A stretch of 64,000 nt of DNA from Bifidobacterium sp. ESL0704. GTDB lineage: Bacteria > Actinomycetota > Actinomycetes > Actinomycetales > Bifidobacteriaceae. Numbering within the stretch: the stretch's first letter is position 1; each line of letters opens with the position of its first letter. Shown here piece after piece: positions 1-9,440 of the stretch. A program made the position numbers and the translations under genes. Under the pieces are notes generated by a model. It searched no databases, was not told the origin of the DNA, and worked only from the letters and a program-made list of their open reading frames with translations. Location: assembly GCF_029392075.1 (NCBI RefSeq), contig NZ_CP113929.1:186001-250000 (forward strand), read 5' to 3'.

Positions 1-1
1 G

Positions 2-994
2 TCGGGTCATGACACGCAAAACATGAAGGGCATGAATATGTCCGATTCGTCGCATGCCGATGATGTGCGGCAGGGCATGGCCGACGCGACGGTGAAGGAC
101 AAGCTGGGCAAGGCGCTGGACGGCATATCGGCGGAGGCCAAGACCCCCGATATGCCGGGTATGGATATGTCGGCTACGGGCGCACAAGGTATGAAGGGCG
201 CACAAAGCATGCCGGGTATGAAGATGTCTGCCGCAAGCCCCGGTTCCGTCAACCTCGCGGTATGGGAATCGGTGGGTTCAAGCCTCAAGAATGCCGATAA
301 TTATTCCGGTTCGGTCGAGCCCGCTGAATGGAAGCCCACGGCTCCCAACGCGGGTGGGATGGAATTCCGGGTGGACGGCATCGTCGACACCGGCGGCAGC
401 GAGGATGATATGGTCTATGCCAACAATCTTGACGTCAACAAGCTCACCGGCTTTGAGCGCGGTGCGGACGTCGTCGAATTCTCCGTTGACGCAAGCGATG
501 CCGGGCTGAGCGACTTGACAAATGCGGTCAATAAGAAGGCCTCGCTCAACGCCAAGGCGCAGAAGGTCACGAAGATCACCTCGTCCAATGTCCGTATCAT
601 TACGATGCTGCAGACGCTGTTCTGGATTGTCACCGTGGTGGTGCTTGTGCTGACGCTCGTCGGGGTCGGCACCACGATTTCGTCCATCGTCTCCCAGCGG
701 CGCAACGAAATCGGCTTACGCAAGGCGCTCGGTGCCTCATCTGGCGATATCGCAGTGGAGTTCACAGTCGAGGCGGCGCTTTACGGGCTGATCGGGGGGT
801 TGCTTGGTACCGCCATCGGCTATGTGCTCGCCCGCGCGTTGAGTTCTGCCGTATTCGGGCAAAAGTTGTCGCTCAATTGGCCGCTGGCGCTCGCTTCTGT
901 GTTGGTGGCGATGCTGGTCGCGGTGCTCGCTTCGTTGCCGCCTGTGCGCAACGCGGTACGGATTGACCCGGCTGTCGTGCTGCAGGAGGAGTGA
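2..994 (+). CDS. FtsX/MacB-type ABC transporter permease, 5' partial, with Met-rich segment
   Basis: The reading frame is open to the left edge, so the N-terminus lies outside the window. What remains is an extracytoplasmic domain followed by a typical FtsX C-terminal half: a membrane segment, the cytoplasmic signature RRNEIGLRKALGAS, and two more membrane helices ending in PPVRNAVRIDP. The extracytoplasmic part, counting from the first Met at 23, has a methionine-rich stretch within roughly the first 70 residues with motifs MKGMNM, MPGMDM and MPGMKM plus several His and Asp. This looks like a soft-metal (copper or iron) binding insert. An ATPase gene follows 375 bp downstream on the same strand, so the pair probably forms a MacB-like transporter. 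The metal link is inference; a p19/FTR1-linked iron ABC transporter is one possible relative. Confidence 0.85.
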   Translation, partial: SGHDTQNMKGMNMSDSSHADDVRQGMADATVKDKLGKALDGISAEAKTPDMPGMDMSATGAQGMKGAQSMPGMKMSAASPGSVNLAVWESVGSSLKNADNYSGSVEPAEWKPTAPNAGGMEFRVDGIVDTGGSEDDMVYANNLDVNKLTGFERGADVVEFSVDASDAGLSDLTNAVNKKASLNAKAQKVTKITSSNVRIITMLQTLFWIVTVVVLVLTLVGVGTTISSIVSQRRNEIGLRKALGASSGDIAVEFTVEAALYGLIGGLLGTAIGYVLARALSSAVFGQKLSLNWPLALASVLVAMLVAVLASLPPVRNAVRIDPAVVLQEE

Positions 995-1047
995 GCATGA
1001 AAAATACCATGATACGGGAATACGGTTGGCCGTGAAAATCGACGGTA

Positions 1048-1327
1048 GTGCTGGTAAACGGACTTTAACGCGCGGCAAAGGTCCGTTTACCAGCACGAAA
1101 GTGACGATGACTGCCAATCGGCGTGTGAGCGAGGAACGTAATGACAAGAATGGGCGCGGTAGTGCTGGTAAACGGACTCTGACACGTTCTAAGAGTCCGT
1201 TTACCAGCAGCAATGTGAATGGCTACTGATAAACGGATGAATCCGATGAATGTGTTAATCAGCGTAGGCAACAACGTAGATGCTGGTAAACGGACTTGTA
1301 AACGACGGTAGAGTCCGTTTACCAGCA
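1048..1327. repeat. Three tandem copies of a GCTGGTAAACGGAC inverted repeat
   Basis: Three hairpins share nearly the same stem. They lie at 1048-1096 (16-bp perfect arms), 1163-1209 (18-bp arms) and 1281-1327 (16-bp arms). All have the arm TGCTGGTAAACGGAC and its complement, but their loops and spacers differ. A degenerate half-copy (ACTGATAAACGGAT) lies near 1225. They fill the gap between the permease and ATPase genes, which are otherwise co-directional. No U-tract follows, so simple Rho-independent termination is not indicated. They may be a REP-like element, tandem operators or mRNA processing sites. Confidence 0.9.
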
Positions 1328-1368
1328 GCGACGCAACAATTATTTGGTAATGAATGAAAGGAGTGGCT

Positions 1369-2160
1369 ATGCTGCTCGAACTTGATCATATTTCGAAGAT
1401 CTACGGCGACCTTCACGCGGTGGATGACCTCAGTCTCACCGTCCCGGCAGGGCAGTGGCTTGCGGTAGTCGGTTCGTCCGGTTCCGGCAAGACCACGTTG
1501 ATGAACATCATCGGCTGCATGGATTCGCCCACCAAGGGTTCGGTGACGCTGGAAGGCCGCGAACTCAACGATCTGAACGCCACCCAGCTGGCCGATGTGC
1601 GCAAGAACGTCATCGGCTTGGTCTTCCAGAAGTTCTATCTCGTACCGCACCTCACCGCCGTCGAGAACGTGATGGTGGCGCAGTACTACCATTCGGTGGT
1701 CGACGAGAAGGAAGCACTTGAAGCCCTTGACCACGTCGGGCTGAAGGACCGCGCAAAGCACCTGCCGAGCGAGCTTTCCGGCGGCGAGCAGCAGCGTGTG
1801 TGCATCGCCCGTGCGCTGATCAATCACCCGAAGCTTATTCTGGCCGACGAGCCGACAGGCAACCTGGACGAGAAAAACGAGAAGATCGTGCTCGACCTCT
1901 TCCGTGAGCTGCACGAACAAGGCACGACGATTATCGTCGTGACACATGATGCGCTGGTCGCCTCGTGTGCGCAGCGCGAGATCATGCTGAACCACGGCGT
2001 TCTGGTCGGTGAGCAATGGAACGACGACAAGGCGCGCGAGGCATACGAGGCAGCGGGTGGCAAGCCGGCTTCAACTGGTGCACAAGTCGAGGGCGCACAG
2101 CAAGGTGACGCGCCGATTTCGTTCGTCAACCCGACCAAGGCCGCCAAGGTGCAAGACTGA
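1369..2160 (+). CDS. ABC transporter ATP-binding protein (MacB/LolD type)
   Basis: A 263-residue ATPase with Walker A GSSGSGKTT (about residues 36-44), signature LSGGEQQR, Walker B LILADEPTG followed by NLDE, and the H-loop in VVTHD. The start at 1369 is chosen over the upstream in-frame ATG at 1354 because AAAGGAG at 1357-1363 sits at the right distance from it, and family proteins begin MLLELDHISK-like. A roughly 50-residue tail after the ATPase core is low in conserved residues. It pairs with the FtsX permease just upstream and would energise export or extraction of a substrate at the outer face of the membrane. Confidence 0.93.
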   Translation: MLLELDHISKIYGDLHAVDDLSLTVPAGQWLAVVGSSGSGKTTLMNIIGCMDSPTKGSVTLEGRELNDLNATQLADVRKNVIGLVFQKFYLVPHLTAVENVMVAQYYHSVVDEKEALEALDHVGLKDRAKHLPSELSGGEQQRVCIARALINHPKLILADEPTGNLDEKNEKIVLDLFRELHEQGTTIIVVTHDALVASCAQREIMLNHGVLVGEQWNDDKAREAYEAAGGKPASTGAQVEGAQQGDAPISFVNPTKAAKVQD

Positions 2161-2177
2161 CGGTTTGGTCTCTAGAC

Positions 2178-4727
2178 TCAGATCAGCTTGGTGCGTTCCA
2201 TTTGCTTGGAGAACCAGGTGTTGAATTTTGAAGGCTTCGGCATGAGCAGACCGATGACGAGCATCACGGCGGCGTAGATCAGGACGATACCCAGCTGAAT
2301 CCAGAAATCGTTCTGATAGATGCCGGCGATGGCGGCGCGGGCGGCTTGGATCGAATGGGTGGCCGGCAGGAACGGGTTGATGACCGCCACGAATTTCGGT
2401 AGCACCTGCAGCGGGTAGGTGCCGGAGGAACCGGAAATCTGCATGACAAGCACAATCACCGACATCGCTTTGCCGATGGTGCCGAAGCAAGCCACCAATG
2501 TGTAAATGACAAACGCATAGACTAACCCAGAAACCCAGCCGGAAAGCATGAACAGCATCGGGTGAACCGCGTGGACGCGCAGGAAGAGCAATGTGCCGGC
2601 GCAGGAGAAGGTGCTTTGCAGTAGGGAAATGAAAGCGAAGATGCCGAAGCGTCCGAGGAAGAGCTGGTAGGGCTTCGGTTCGGTGAACAGGCGTCCGGCG
2701 TCATCGATGGGGATGGATTCGTCATCCGGTGAGGCAAGACCTGCAGCAGTCTGGGGTGCGGTATCGGCGTTGACGCTGGCTGCGTCTATACGCTGTGTGG
2801 TTTCGTTATCGGTATCGATTGGACGATTGAGAACGAGCGTATTGACCTCGTCTGAGGTTCCCGGATCCGCCGACGGTGCGTCTCCAGATGCGCTGTCACT
2901 GTCATTGCTGGCACCGGCAAGCGTGGCAACGTCTGCGGCATGGTTTTGTGCCATGCTGGCAGCGTCCGCAGAGGAAAGAACGGCAGGCGACGTTTCGGCC
3001 CTGTTGTCGGAGCCGCGCCGCTTCTGGCGCTGTCGCTGGCGTTTACGCAACCAGCCCCAACCGGAACCGATCTCGCCCAGCCTGCGCCGAGACCCACGTG
3101 AAACGTCGGTTTTGATGGTCAGTGCGATTAGGAGCGAGCCGACCCATAGCGGAATGAACGTATAGAACGGGGTCAGCGACGTGCCGAAATTCTCGACCGG
3201 GAACACCGCGTTGCGTTTCAGCGCGACGGGTGCGGCGAGAGTGGCCGCGAGCTTGTCGGGATCGCCGGAAAGCAGTTTCTTGACTTTGGCCATGTCGCCG
3301 CTGTTGAGCGCTTCGGTCAATTGCTGGCTGAACGTGGCCAGTTTGCCGCTGGCGTGTGAAAGCGTTGCTGAGGTGTTGCTGAGTGTCGTTCGTGCCTGTT
3401 GGAGTTTGTCGCTGGCCTGATTGGCGGTGCCGTTGAGCGCCGTCACCGCGTTGTTGAGGTCGGCGGCCCCGGTGCCAAGAGTACCAGAAACGGATGAAAG
3501 CGACGAAGTGATGCTGGCAATCTGCGGTTTCAAGGTCGCTGAGAAGTTGGCGTTGAGCCCGTCGATGGCGGTTTTTGATTGATTAGTGAGGCTGACGATT
3601 TGCTCGCGTTGCCGCGCTGCGTCTCCGGTTTTCGTCTCCAAATCGCTGGCTGAAGTATTCAGAGCGGTTTGCAGGGCCTTTTGGTGCGCGATAATGTCGT
3701 CAAGACTGGCAAGCGCTTCGTCCGGGACGGTCGGCAAGCCGGCCAACGTATCCCGGATTTTCTGGTATTGTGCCGCTTGCTCGCCGATGAGACCCGCCTG
3801 TTTACGCAGTGTCGCCGAAACGTCGGCGGAGGATTTGCCGGCGCTGTCGAAGGCGTTGCCGATGCTCGTGCCGATAGCCGCGTTGCCTGAGCTACTGGCC
3901 TTCAACGCTTGCGACAGCGCGGAAGCCGCGGTGGTGAGCGCACTCGAAACGTCGTTGATGCTGCCGCCGGCCTTGTGGAGCTGTCGCAACGATTCGCCGG
4001 TACCGTTCGAGGCGTTGCCAAGCAGGGCCGAGGAGCTCGAAAGCAGGGTCTGCGAGACGTCGATAAGACCCGCGTAGGCGTCTACACTCGTAGCGGAGTC
4101 ATTGAGCTGGCTGGCCAGATCGTTGATATTGCCGTTGAATGTGGTCAGACGATTACGGGCGTCGGAGGAATCGAGCTGCTTTGACAATCCGTTCGCCACG
4201 CTCAGTGCGGTGCCGGTGATGGTACGCGCGAACATCTCGTTGACCTCTTTGGAGATCTGGTCTGCGCCTTGCCCGGTGACCTTCGGCGCGACGGCGTTCT
4301 TCTTCTCGTTGGTGTAGTACTCAAGGGTGGCGTGCTTGGCGTTTGAGGAGAAGAAGGTCATCATGTTGCGGCTGAAATCCTTGGGGATGATGACCGCCGC
4401 GTAGTAGGTGCCCGCTTTGGTCCCCTCGATGGCCTTGTCGCGAGTGGTGAAGGTCCAATCGAGCTGGCTGTTGGCGCGCAACTGGCCGATGACCTGGTCG
4501 CCGAGTTTCATTTTCACGGGCATCAGATCGCTGGAATAGCCGGCATCCACGCTTGCGACCGCGAATTTGAGGTTTTTCGTGTTGCCGAACGGATCCCAGC
4601 TCGCGGTGACATTGAACCATGTAAAGAGCGCGGGGATGACGACCAGCCCCATCAGGATGATGATCGAGATGATGTTGCTGGTGATGCGTCGAACATCACC
4701 GCGGAAGAGTCTCCAGATTGTTCTCAT
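2178..4727 (-). CDS. YhgE/Pip family membrane protein (second of tandem pair)
   Basis: 849 residues. A membrane helix near residues 15-40 is followed by a large extracytoplasmic region that starts with the Pip/YhgE pattern (TWFNVTASWDPFGNT, then YYTNEKKNA) and continues with long Ser/Thr/Ala-rich coiled-coil stretches. The C-terminal half carries an ABC-2-like cluster of about five helices. A low-complexity, charged insert of about 140 residues (roughly 540-680) separates the first C-terminal helix from the rest. The ATG at 4727 overlaps the stop of the upstream paralogue as TGATG and has GGAGGT eight bases before it; a GTG one codon earlier is possible. Relatives act as phage receptors or type VII secretion accessory proteins; the role here is unknown. 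Confidence 0.9.
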   Translation of the reverse strand: MRTIWRLFRGDVRRITSNIISIIILMGLVVIPALFTWFNVTASWDPFGNTKNLKFAVASVDAGYSSDLMPVKMKLGDQVIGQLRANSQLDWTFTTRDKAIEGTKAGTYYAAVIIPKDFSRNMMTFFSSNAKHATLEYYTNEKKNAVAPKVTGQGADQISKEVNEMFARTITGTALSVANGLSKQLDSSDARNRLTTFNGNINDLASQLNDSATSVDAYAGLIDVSQTLLSSSSALLGNASNGTGESLRQLHKAGGSINDVSSALTTAASALSQALKASSSGNAAIGTSIGNAFDSAGKSSADVSATLRKQAGLIGEQAAQYQKIRDTLAGLPTVPDEALASLDDIIAHQKALQTALNTSASDLETKTGDAARQREQIVSLTNQSKTAIDGLNANFSATLKPQIASITSSLSSVSGTLGTGAADLNNAVTALNGTANQASDKLQQARTTLSNTSATLSHASGKLATFSQQLTEALNSGDMAKVKKLLSGDPDKLAATLAAPVALKRNAVFPVENFGTSLTPFYTFIPLWVGSLLIALTIKTDVSRGSRRRLGEIGSGWGWLRKRQRQRQKRRGSDNRAETSPAVLSSADAASMAQNHAADVATLAGASNDSDSASGDAPSADPGTSDEVNTLVLNRPIDTDNETTQRIDAASVNADTAPQTAAGLASPDDESIPIDDAGRLFTEPKPYQLFLGRFGIFAFISLLQSTFSCAGTLLFLRVHAVHPMLFMLSGWVSGLVYAFVIYTLVACFGTIGKAMSVIVLVMQISGSSGTYPLQVLPKFVAVINPFLPATHSIQAARAAIAGIYQNDFWIQLGIVLIYAAVMLVIGLLMPKPSKFNTWFSKQMERTKLI

Positions 4728-7573
4728 CACCGGTCACCTCCTTTCTGTCCGTTACGTTCTTGGCTGTCGTTTCGGGGGTTTGCGGCATTGTCCAATTCAT
4801 TTTTCAAGGTCTCGATGTCCCCGGTATCAAAAGCCAGAGTATCCGGCTGACTTGTTTCAGCTTCGCTATTTTCAGCCGTGGCCGGTGAAACCGCAGGTTG
4901 TTGCCGAGGTGTGGCCTCTACCGGAATGGAGGAATCCGAGGAAAGCGAAGCGGGTTGCGTTGTCGTTGCCGTAATGTCGAATCGGCTGTCTGGGGAAGAC
5001 CCGTCATGCTTTCTCGCTGCTGCCTTCTTGCGCGGCCGTTGACGGACGTAGAGCAACGAACGTACCGCATCGTCTTCAAGATTGCCCAGGCGGACCTGAC
5101 GGGCGAGGCTGTCGCGGATCGACTCGACGGCAGCCAGGAAAATGATGGTGACCAAAAACCAGATGACCCATGCGGCCAGCGCAACCACCTTGGTGCCTGT
5201 GGTCAGGGAGAAGGTGATGGCCATGGCCGCCGGGATGGCAATGCCGCATGCCAACGCTCCGCGCATCAGCTTGGGGTAGAGCAAGGCGAATCTGCGGGCT
5301 CTTTCCTCGATGCCGGCACGATATTCCTCTTTGTTGGCCAACATGCTCAGAGCCTGTGAAATCCGGTATTCGTGGGTCTTGTGCAACGCGGGTTCATTGG
5401 TGATGATGTCGCTGGCCTTGAGCTGACGGTCGACCAGGCTGTGCAGATTGCCCATATGCGGCTTGACCGCGAGGCCCAGGATAAAGAACAGGACGGCGAA
5501 AATCATCAGATGACCCATATTGATGAACCAGTCGGCATGGTAAAAGCCCGCGATGGTCTCGCGCAACGCGTTGATGGAATAGGTGAACGGGAAGTAGGGG
5601 TACATGTCGCGGAAGAACTTCGGCATCATCTCGATGGGGTACATGCCCGACGAACCTGGAATCTGAACGATGACCAAGGCCACGCACAGCGCCTTGCCGA
5701 CGTGCATGAACGAGGTCGAGAGCGCGTAGGTGATGCTGACGTAGACCATCGAGGCGAGCATCGAGGTGATGAGGAAGATCGGCACATTGTGGCATTGCAC
5801 GCCGATGACGAGCTCGCCTAGCACGGTGACGATGGCCTGTGTCGTCGCGATCAGCGCGAGAAGAATCCAACGTCCCCAATAACGCTGCCCGGGCGTCGGC
5901 TCGTCTTCCAGCCCCTCGTCGTCCACTTCCAGCTTCATCAGCACCACCAGCATGAATGCCCCGACCCACAGCGTCAGGTTCGTGAATAGCGGTGCCATAC
6001 CGGAGCCGTAGGTGGTGACCGGATAGACGACTTTTGTATCGAGAACGGTGGGTGAGAGCATGAAGTCCGCGATTTTTGCAGCGTCAAGCTTGCCGTCGCC
6101 ACCCACGGATTTTGCCAGAATGCCGGAGCCGGAAAGCGTGGAGGAGCTGGAAAGCGCCGTGATGTCGGTGGTGAGCGTGGACAGATGCTGTTGCAGGTTC
6201 GCCAATCCTTTGTCGGTGCCGGCCAGCGCTTTGGCCGCAGTGGCTGCGGCCTGGTCGACCTGGTTCAAGACGAGCGAGGATTGCGTGATGAGCGAGCCTT
6301 GCGAAGCGAGGTTGGCCGAGGATGTGGCGGCTACCGTCGAAAGGCCGTTCAAGCCGTTGTTCAGCTGGGGCAATGCTCCGGTCGTGATGGTTTTCCTGGC
6401 ATTCGCGGCGTTGCCCAAAGCCGATTGCGTGGCAGTGTCGATGCCGTTGGCCGCGGAAACGGTATTGGTCGTTGTCGCGCCGAGATTTTCGCTGGAATTG
6501 AGGTCGTTCAAGATGTTGATGGCATCGCCGAGGCGCTTGTTCTGCGCTTGGAGACCGGCGATGGCACTGGAGCTGCCGGGTATGCCGGCTTCCTCTAAAA
6601 GGCCGATGAGGCTATTGGTGTCGTTGTTGATCTGCTGGGCCGTCGAAAGCGCTGAGCCTACGTCTCCGTTCGCTTTTGTGAGGCCCGCCGCGACCGAATT
6701 GATGGCGATGTTCGCGTTCGAGCTGGCTTGTGAAAGCAGATTCGAGCTGTTGTTCAGGGTGCTGTCGGCGTTATTGCGCCAATCGTTGAGCGTGTTCTGT
6801 GTATTGTCGATTGCATCGGCGGCGCCCTTGAGCTGTCTGGAGGTCTGTGCGCCGGCTTTTTGCGTTTTGTCGAGTATTGTGCGCGCTGTCCTGGTCTTGC
6901 CGGGAACATCGTTGAGCGTGGCGGTGAGGTCGGTGATATCGCTGCGTATCTGGGCGACGGATTGCTGGGCTTTGTCCAGATCGGCGAGGGTATCGGCGGT
7001 GGCTGTGTCGGCTTTGGCGTTGATGTCGGCATCGGTTTTGTTGACGATGCCGGAAACCACCTTGCTTACCGTGGAAACGAACGTCTCGTTGACCTGGCTG
7101 TCGACTGTCGAAGCGCCGGTGTCCGTCATGCGGCTGGCCAGGGCGTTGGCCTTTTCGTTGACGTAATATTCCAGTGTCGGGCGTGCGCCGCGTCCCTCGA
7201 TGACGCCGGCGACACGGTCACTGAAATTATCTGGGATGATGATGGAGGCATAGCTTTCCCCGGATTGAACGCGTTGCATGGCATCACGCTGGCCGGCGAA
7301 TTTCCAGCCAAGCTGGTGGTTGCCTTTGAGCTGGCGCACGATCTGCGCGCCCATATTCATCTTGCCGATGGCTTTGGAATCGGTGCCGCGGTCGTTGTTG
7401 ACCACGATCACTTCGATGCCGTTCGTGTTGCCGTAAGGATTCCAAAAACCTGCGATATTGAACCACGCATACAGCGGCGGGATGAACACGAGCCCGAACA
7501 GGACTACCCATGCGGCTGGTACACGCAACAGACGCACGATGTCGCGCCGTACGATGGCCAGCACATTGCTCAT
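4727..7573 (-). CDS. YhgE/Pip family membrane protein (first of tandem pair)
   Basis: 948 residues starting MSNVLAIVRRDIVRLL, chosen because AAGGAG lies just upstream of the ATG at 7573. The order is an N-terminal helix, a long extracytoplasmic coiled-coil region with the family motif YYVNEKANALASRM, a cluster of helices containing QIPGSSGMYPIEMMPKFF (the Pip C-terminal signature), two further helices, and a cytoplasmic tail of about 100 residues rich in Ser, Pro, Thr and Glu. It is translationally coupled to the downstream paralogue. The pair probably works as a heterodimer in the membrane. No ATPase is adjacent on this strand. Confidence 0.9.
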   Translation of the reverse strand: MSNVLAIVRRDIVRLLRVPAAWVVLFGLVFIPPLYAWFNIAGFWNPYGNTNGIEVIVVNNDRGTDSKAIGKMNMGAQIVRQLKGNHQLGWKFAGQRDAMQRVQSGESYASIIIPDNFSDRVAGVIEGRGARPTLEYYVNEKANALASRMTDTGASTVDSQVNETFVSTVSKVVSGIVNKTDADINAKADTATADTLADLDKAQQSVAQIRSDITDLTATLNDVPGKTRTARTILDKTQKAGAQTSRQLKGAADAIDNTQNTLNDWRNNADSTLNNSSNLLSQASSNANIAINSVAAGLTKANGDVGSALSTAQQINNDTNSLIGLLEEAGIPGSSSAIAGLQAQNKRLGDAINILNDLNSSENLGATTTNTVSAANGIDTATQSALGNAANARKTITTGALPQLNNGLNGLSTVAATSSANLASQGSLITQSSLVLNQVDQAAATAAKALAGTDKGLANLQQHLSTLTTDITALSSSSTLSGSGILAKSVGGDGKLDAAKIADFMLSPTVLDTKVVYPVTTYGSGMAPLFTNLTLWVGAFMLVVLMKLEVDDEGLEDEPTPGQRYWGRWILLALIATTQAIVTVLGELVIGVQCHNVPIFLITSMLASMVYVSITYALSTSFMHVGKALCVALVIVQIPGSSGMYPIEMMPKFFRDMYPYFPFTYSINALRETIAGFYHADWFINMGHLMIFAVLFFILGLAVKPHMGNLHSLVDRQLKASDIITNEPALHKTHEYRISQALSMLANKEEYRAGIEERARRFALLYPKLMRGALACGIAIPAAMAITFSLTTGTKVVALAAWVIWFLVTIIFLAAVESIRDSLARQVRLGNLEDDAVRSLLYVRQRPRKKAAARKHDGSSPDSRFDITATTTQPASLSSDSSIPVEATPRQQPAVSPATAENSEAETSQPDTLAFDTGDIETLKNELDNAANPRNDSQERNGQKGGDR

Positions 7574-7915
7574 AGCGTACTCCTTGATTGTTGGTTTGCC
7601 GGAAGGTGCCAAACGTTCGGCTTGATTTGTCGGTTTCCGTTTATATTCACTGCTGTCCCTGAGATATCACCATATTTGGGGGTGTGAATCTTCCGTTCAA
7701 AGCGAATATATCCGGTCGATTGAAGCCAGGCATTGCTTGGAGCGTCGGTATTACGCTGCAAGAACAATATTCTGGATACCTATGAGTGAGGACGGCTAGG
7801 CGCGCTTGCCGATGGCGGAGGACGCCCGTTACGCCTGATTTGGTTGTGGCTGCTGCGCGGAGTAGCCTTATAGGAATAACGAGAAGATCTTGGACGGGGT
7901 AAAAGGGAGTCGACT
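7574..7915. other. Divergent intergenic region
   Basis: About 340 bp between the divergent yhgE pair and the CmpB-like gene, and presumably the site of both promoters. It contains the 13-mer TCACCATATTTGG at 7667-7679, which recurs exactly in the L-rhamnose divergent promoter at 13082. No gene or structured RNA is apparent. Confidence 0.5.
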
Positions 7916-9262
7916 ATGGGGGCTGCTCCCGATAATGGGCATACGGGGAAACCGAAGATTTCGCAAACGTTGCACAGCTCGGTGCGCACACCGGCAAACG
8001 CCGTCGGCAAGGTCGCAACCGCCGCTGCAGATGCTGCCGTGCATTCGGTCACTGGTGCTGCGGCGGGCGTCGGTGACACCTACCGGAATCTTGCGAGCCA
8101 TGCGTCGCAACGATTGATGCTTATCGGCCGTATTTGCGGCGTGCTGGTTCTGCTGGTCGGACTCGTCAGCGTGCCGTACGTCGGTTATGCGATTTTCTAT
8201 GGCGCCCATGCATTCTTTACCGGCCGGCTTCACGCCGATCCGCTTGATCTCACGTTCCTGCTCACCTGTACGCGGACTGTCGTCTCGCTTGTCGACGCCG
8301 TCGTTCTGATTGTGTTCGGTGTCATGTTGCTGAGAGGCCTGCGCAAGCACGCGGCGCAATGGGCTTACGTGCTGATGGGCGTGACGGTGGCCCAGGGCAT
8401 GCTCTCGCTGGCGTTGCAAGGGCTCGGTATTGGCGTGGGGCTTTCCGTGGTCCAGATTGCGATTTTGGTGGCGCTCGCGATCGCCCTTGACCCCGCGTTG
8501 ATCGGCGAGCGTGCCGTTCAGCGCAAATTGAAGCGAATGGACGAGCGCGACGAGTATATCGAGGCCAAAGGCGCCGGTATGCTCGGTCGCGATCCAAGCG
8601 GCAAAGGGTATGTCAAACTCAATGTTTTCAACGTGTTCTGGCTTTTTGTCGTCGGTTGCGTCGGCGGGCTTATCGCCGAGGAAATCTACCATCTGATTTT
8701 CTTCAACGTTTGGCAGGACCGCGCAGGGTTGATTTGGGGGCCGTTCTCGCCGATATACGGGTTCGGCGCCGTGGTGCTGACCATGTGTCTGAATCGGCTT
8801 TGGCATGCCAACGCCGTCCTGATTTTCTTTTTCAGCGCGATTATCGGTGGCTTGTTTGAAGCGTTTGTCAGCTGGTTCTTGCAGGTCGCGTTCGGCATCG
8901 TCGCTTGGGATTATTCGAACGCCTGGCTGCCGCTTTTCGGCGGGCGGACCAGCGGCAAATACATGGTCTTTTGGGGGCTGGCAGGCCTGCTTTGGTTGCG
9001 GGAGTTGTTGCCGAGGATTCTGAAGTTCATCAATCTCATCCCGTGGAAGTGGCGTTACACCTTGACGGCGATTGCGCTGGTATTCATGCTTATCGATATC
9101 GTCGTCACCCTGATGGCGCTGGATTGCTGGTATGGCCGTATCGCCGGGCTGCCGCAAACCTCGCCGGTTGCCCAATTCTTTGGCGAGCATTTTGGCAATT
9201 CGGTGATGCAGCAGCGTTTCCAGACCATGAGCATCAACCCGAAGTGGTCCGGCCGCGGGTGA
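7916..9262 (+). CDS. CmpB-like (putative ABC transporter type IV) integral membrane protein
   Basis: 448 residues, with AAAGGGAG upstream of the ATG. An Ala-rich soluble N-terminus of about 70 residues is followed by helices at about 77-100 and 120-180 (a small hydrophobic domain), a charged cytoplasmic loop (residues 205-235), and a C-terminal six-helix domain with GPFSPIYGFGAVVLT. That motif and the following GGLFEAFVSWFLQ stretch are typical of the CmpB family (PF06541 as I recall it). The biochemical role of that family is not settled. It stands alone, divergent from the yhgE pair. Confidence 0.75.
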   Translation: MGAAPDNGHTGKPKISQTLHSSVRTPANAVGKVATAAADAAVHSVTGAAAGVGDTYRNLASHASQRLMLIGRICGVLVLLVGLVSVPYVGYAIFYGAHAFFTGRLHADPLDLTFLLTCTRTVVSLVDAVVLIVFGVMLLRGLRKHAAQWAYVLMGVTVAQGMLSLALQGLGIGVGLSVVQIAILVALAIALDPALIGERAVQRKLKRMDERDEYIEAKGAGMLGRDPSGKGYVKLNVFNVFWLFVVGCVGGLIAEEIYHLIFFNVWQDRAGLIWGPFSPIYGFGAVVLTMCLNRLWHANAVLIFFFSAIIGGLFEAFVSWFLQVAFGIVAWDYSNAWLPLFGGRTSGKYMVFWGLAGLLWLRELLPRILKFINLIPWKWRYTLTAIALVFMLIDIVVTLMALDCWYGRIAGLPQTSPVAQFFGEHFGNSVMQQRFQTMSINPKWSGRG

Positions 9263-9343
9263 GCCGTTGACGCCACTTGAGCGGCGTAAATGTGGTGCTA
9301 TTTCTCAGTTCCGGCATTTTCAAGTCGCTGATGTGGCTCAGAC

Positions 9344-9418
9344 GGCGCAAATATGGCGCAAATTTTTAATCCCACATATTGAGGCCGCCTATGAACGGTC
9401 AGTGGCGCAAATATGGCG
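9344..9418. repeat. Direct repeat GGCGCAAATATGGCG, two copies
   Basis: A 15-bp sequence occurs at 9344-9358 and again at 9404-9418, 60 bp apart. It lies in the convergent gap between the CmpB-like gene and the NrdF-like gene. The core ATATGGCGCA also forms the arm of the hairpin at 46061-46111. Confidence 0.8.
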
Positions 9419-9440
9419 GAACTTTGGCGCGGGCGTCGGC

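Noticed and set aside
963..1274. Short open frames across the hairpin repeats at 1.0-1.3 kb
   Set aside because: Their peptides (AGKRTLTR, GPFTS) simply translate the repeated hairpin arms on either strand; no ribosome binding site and no family resemblance.
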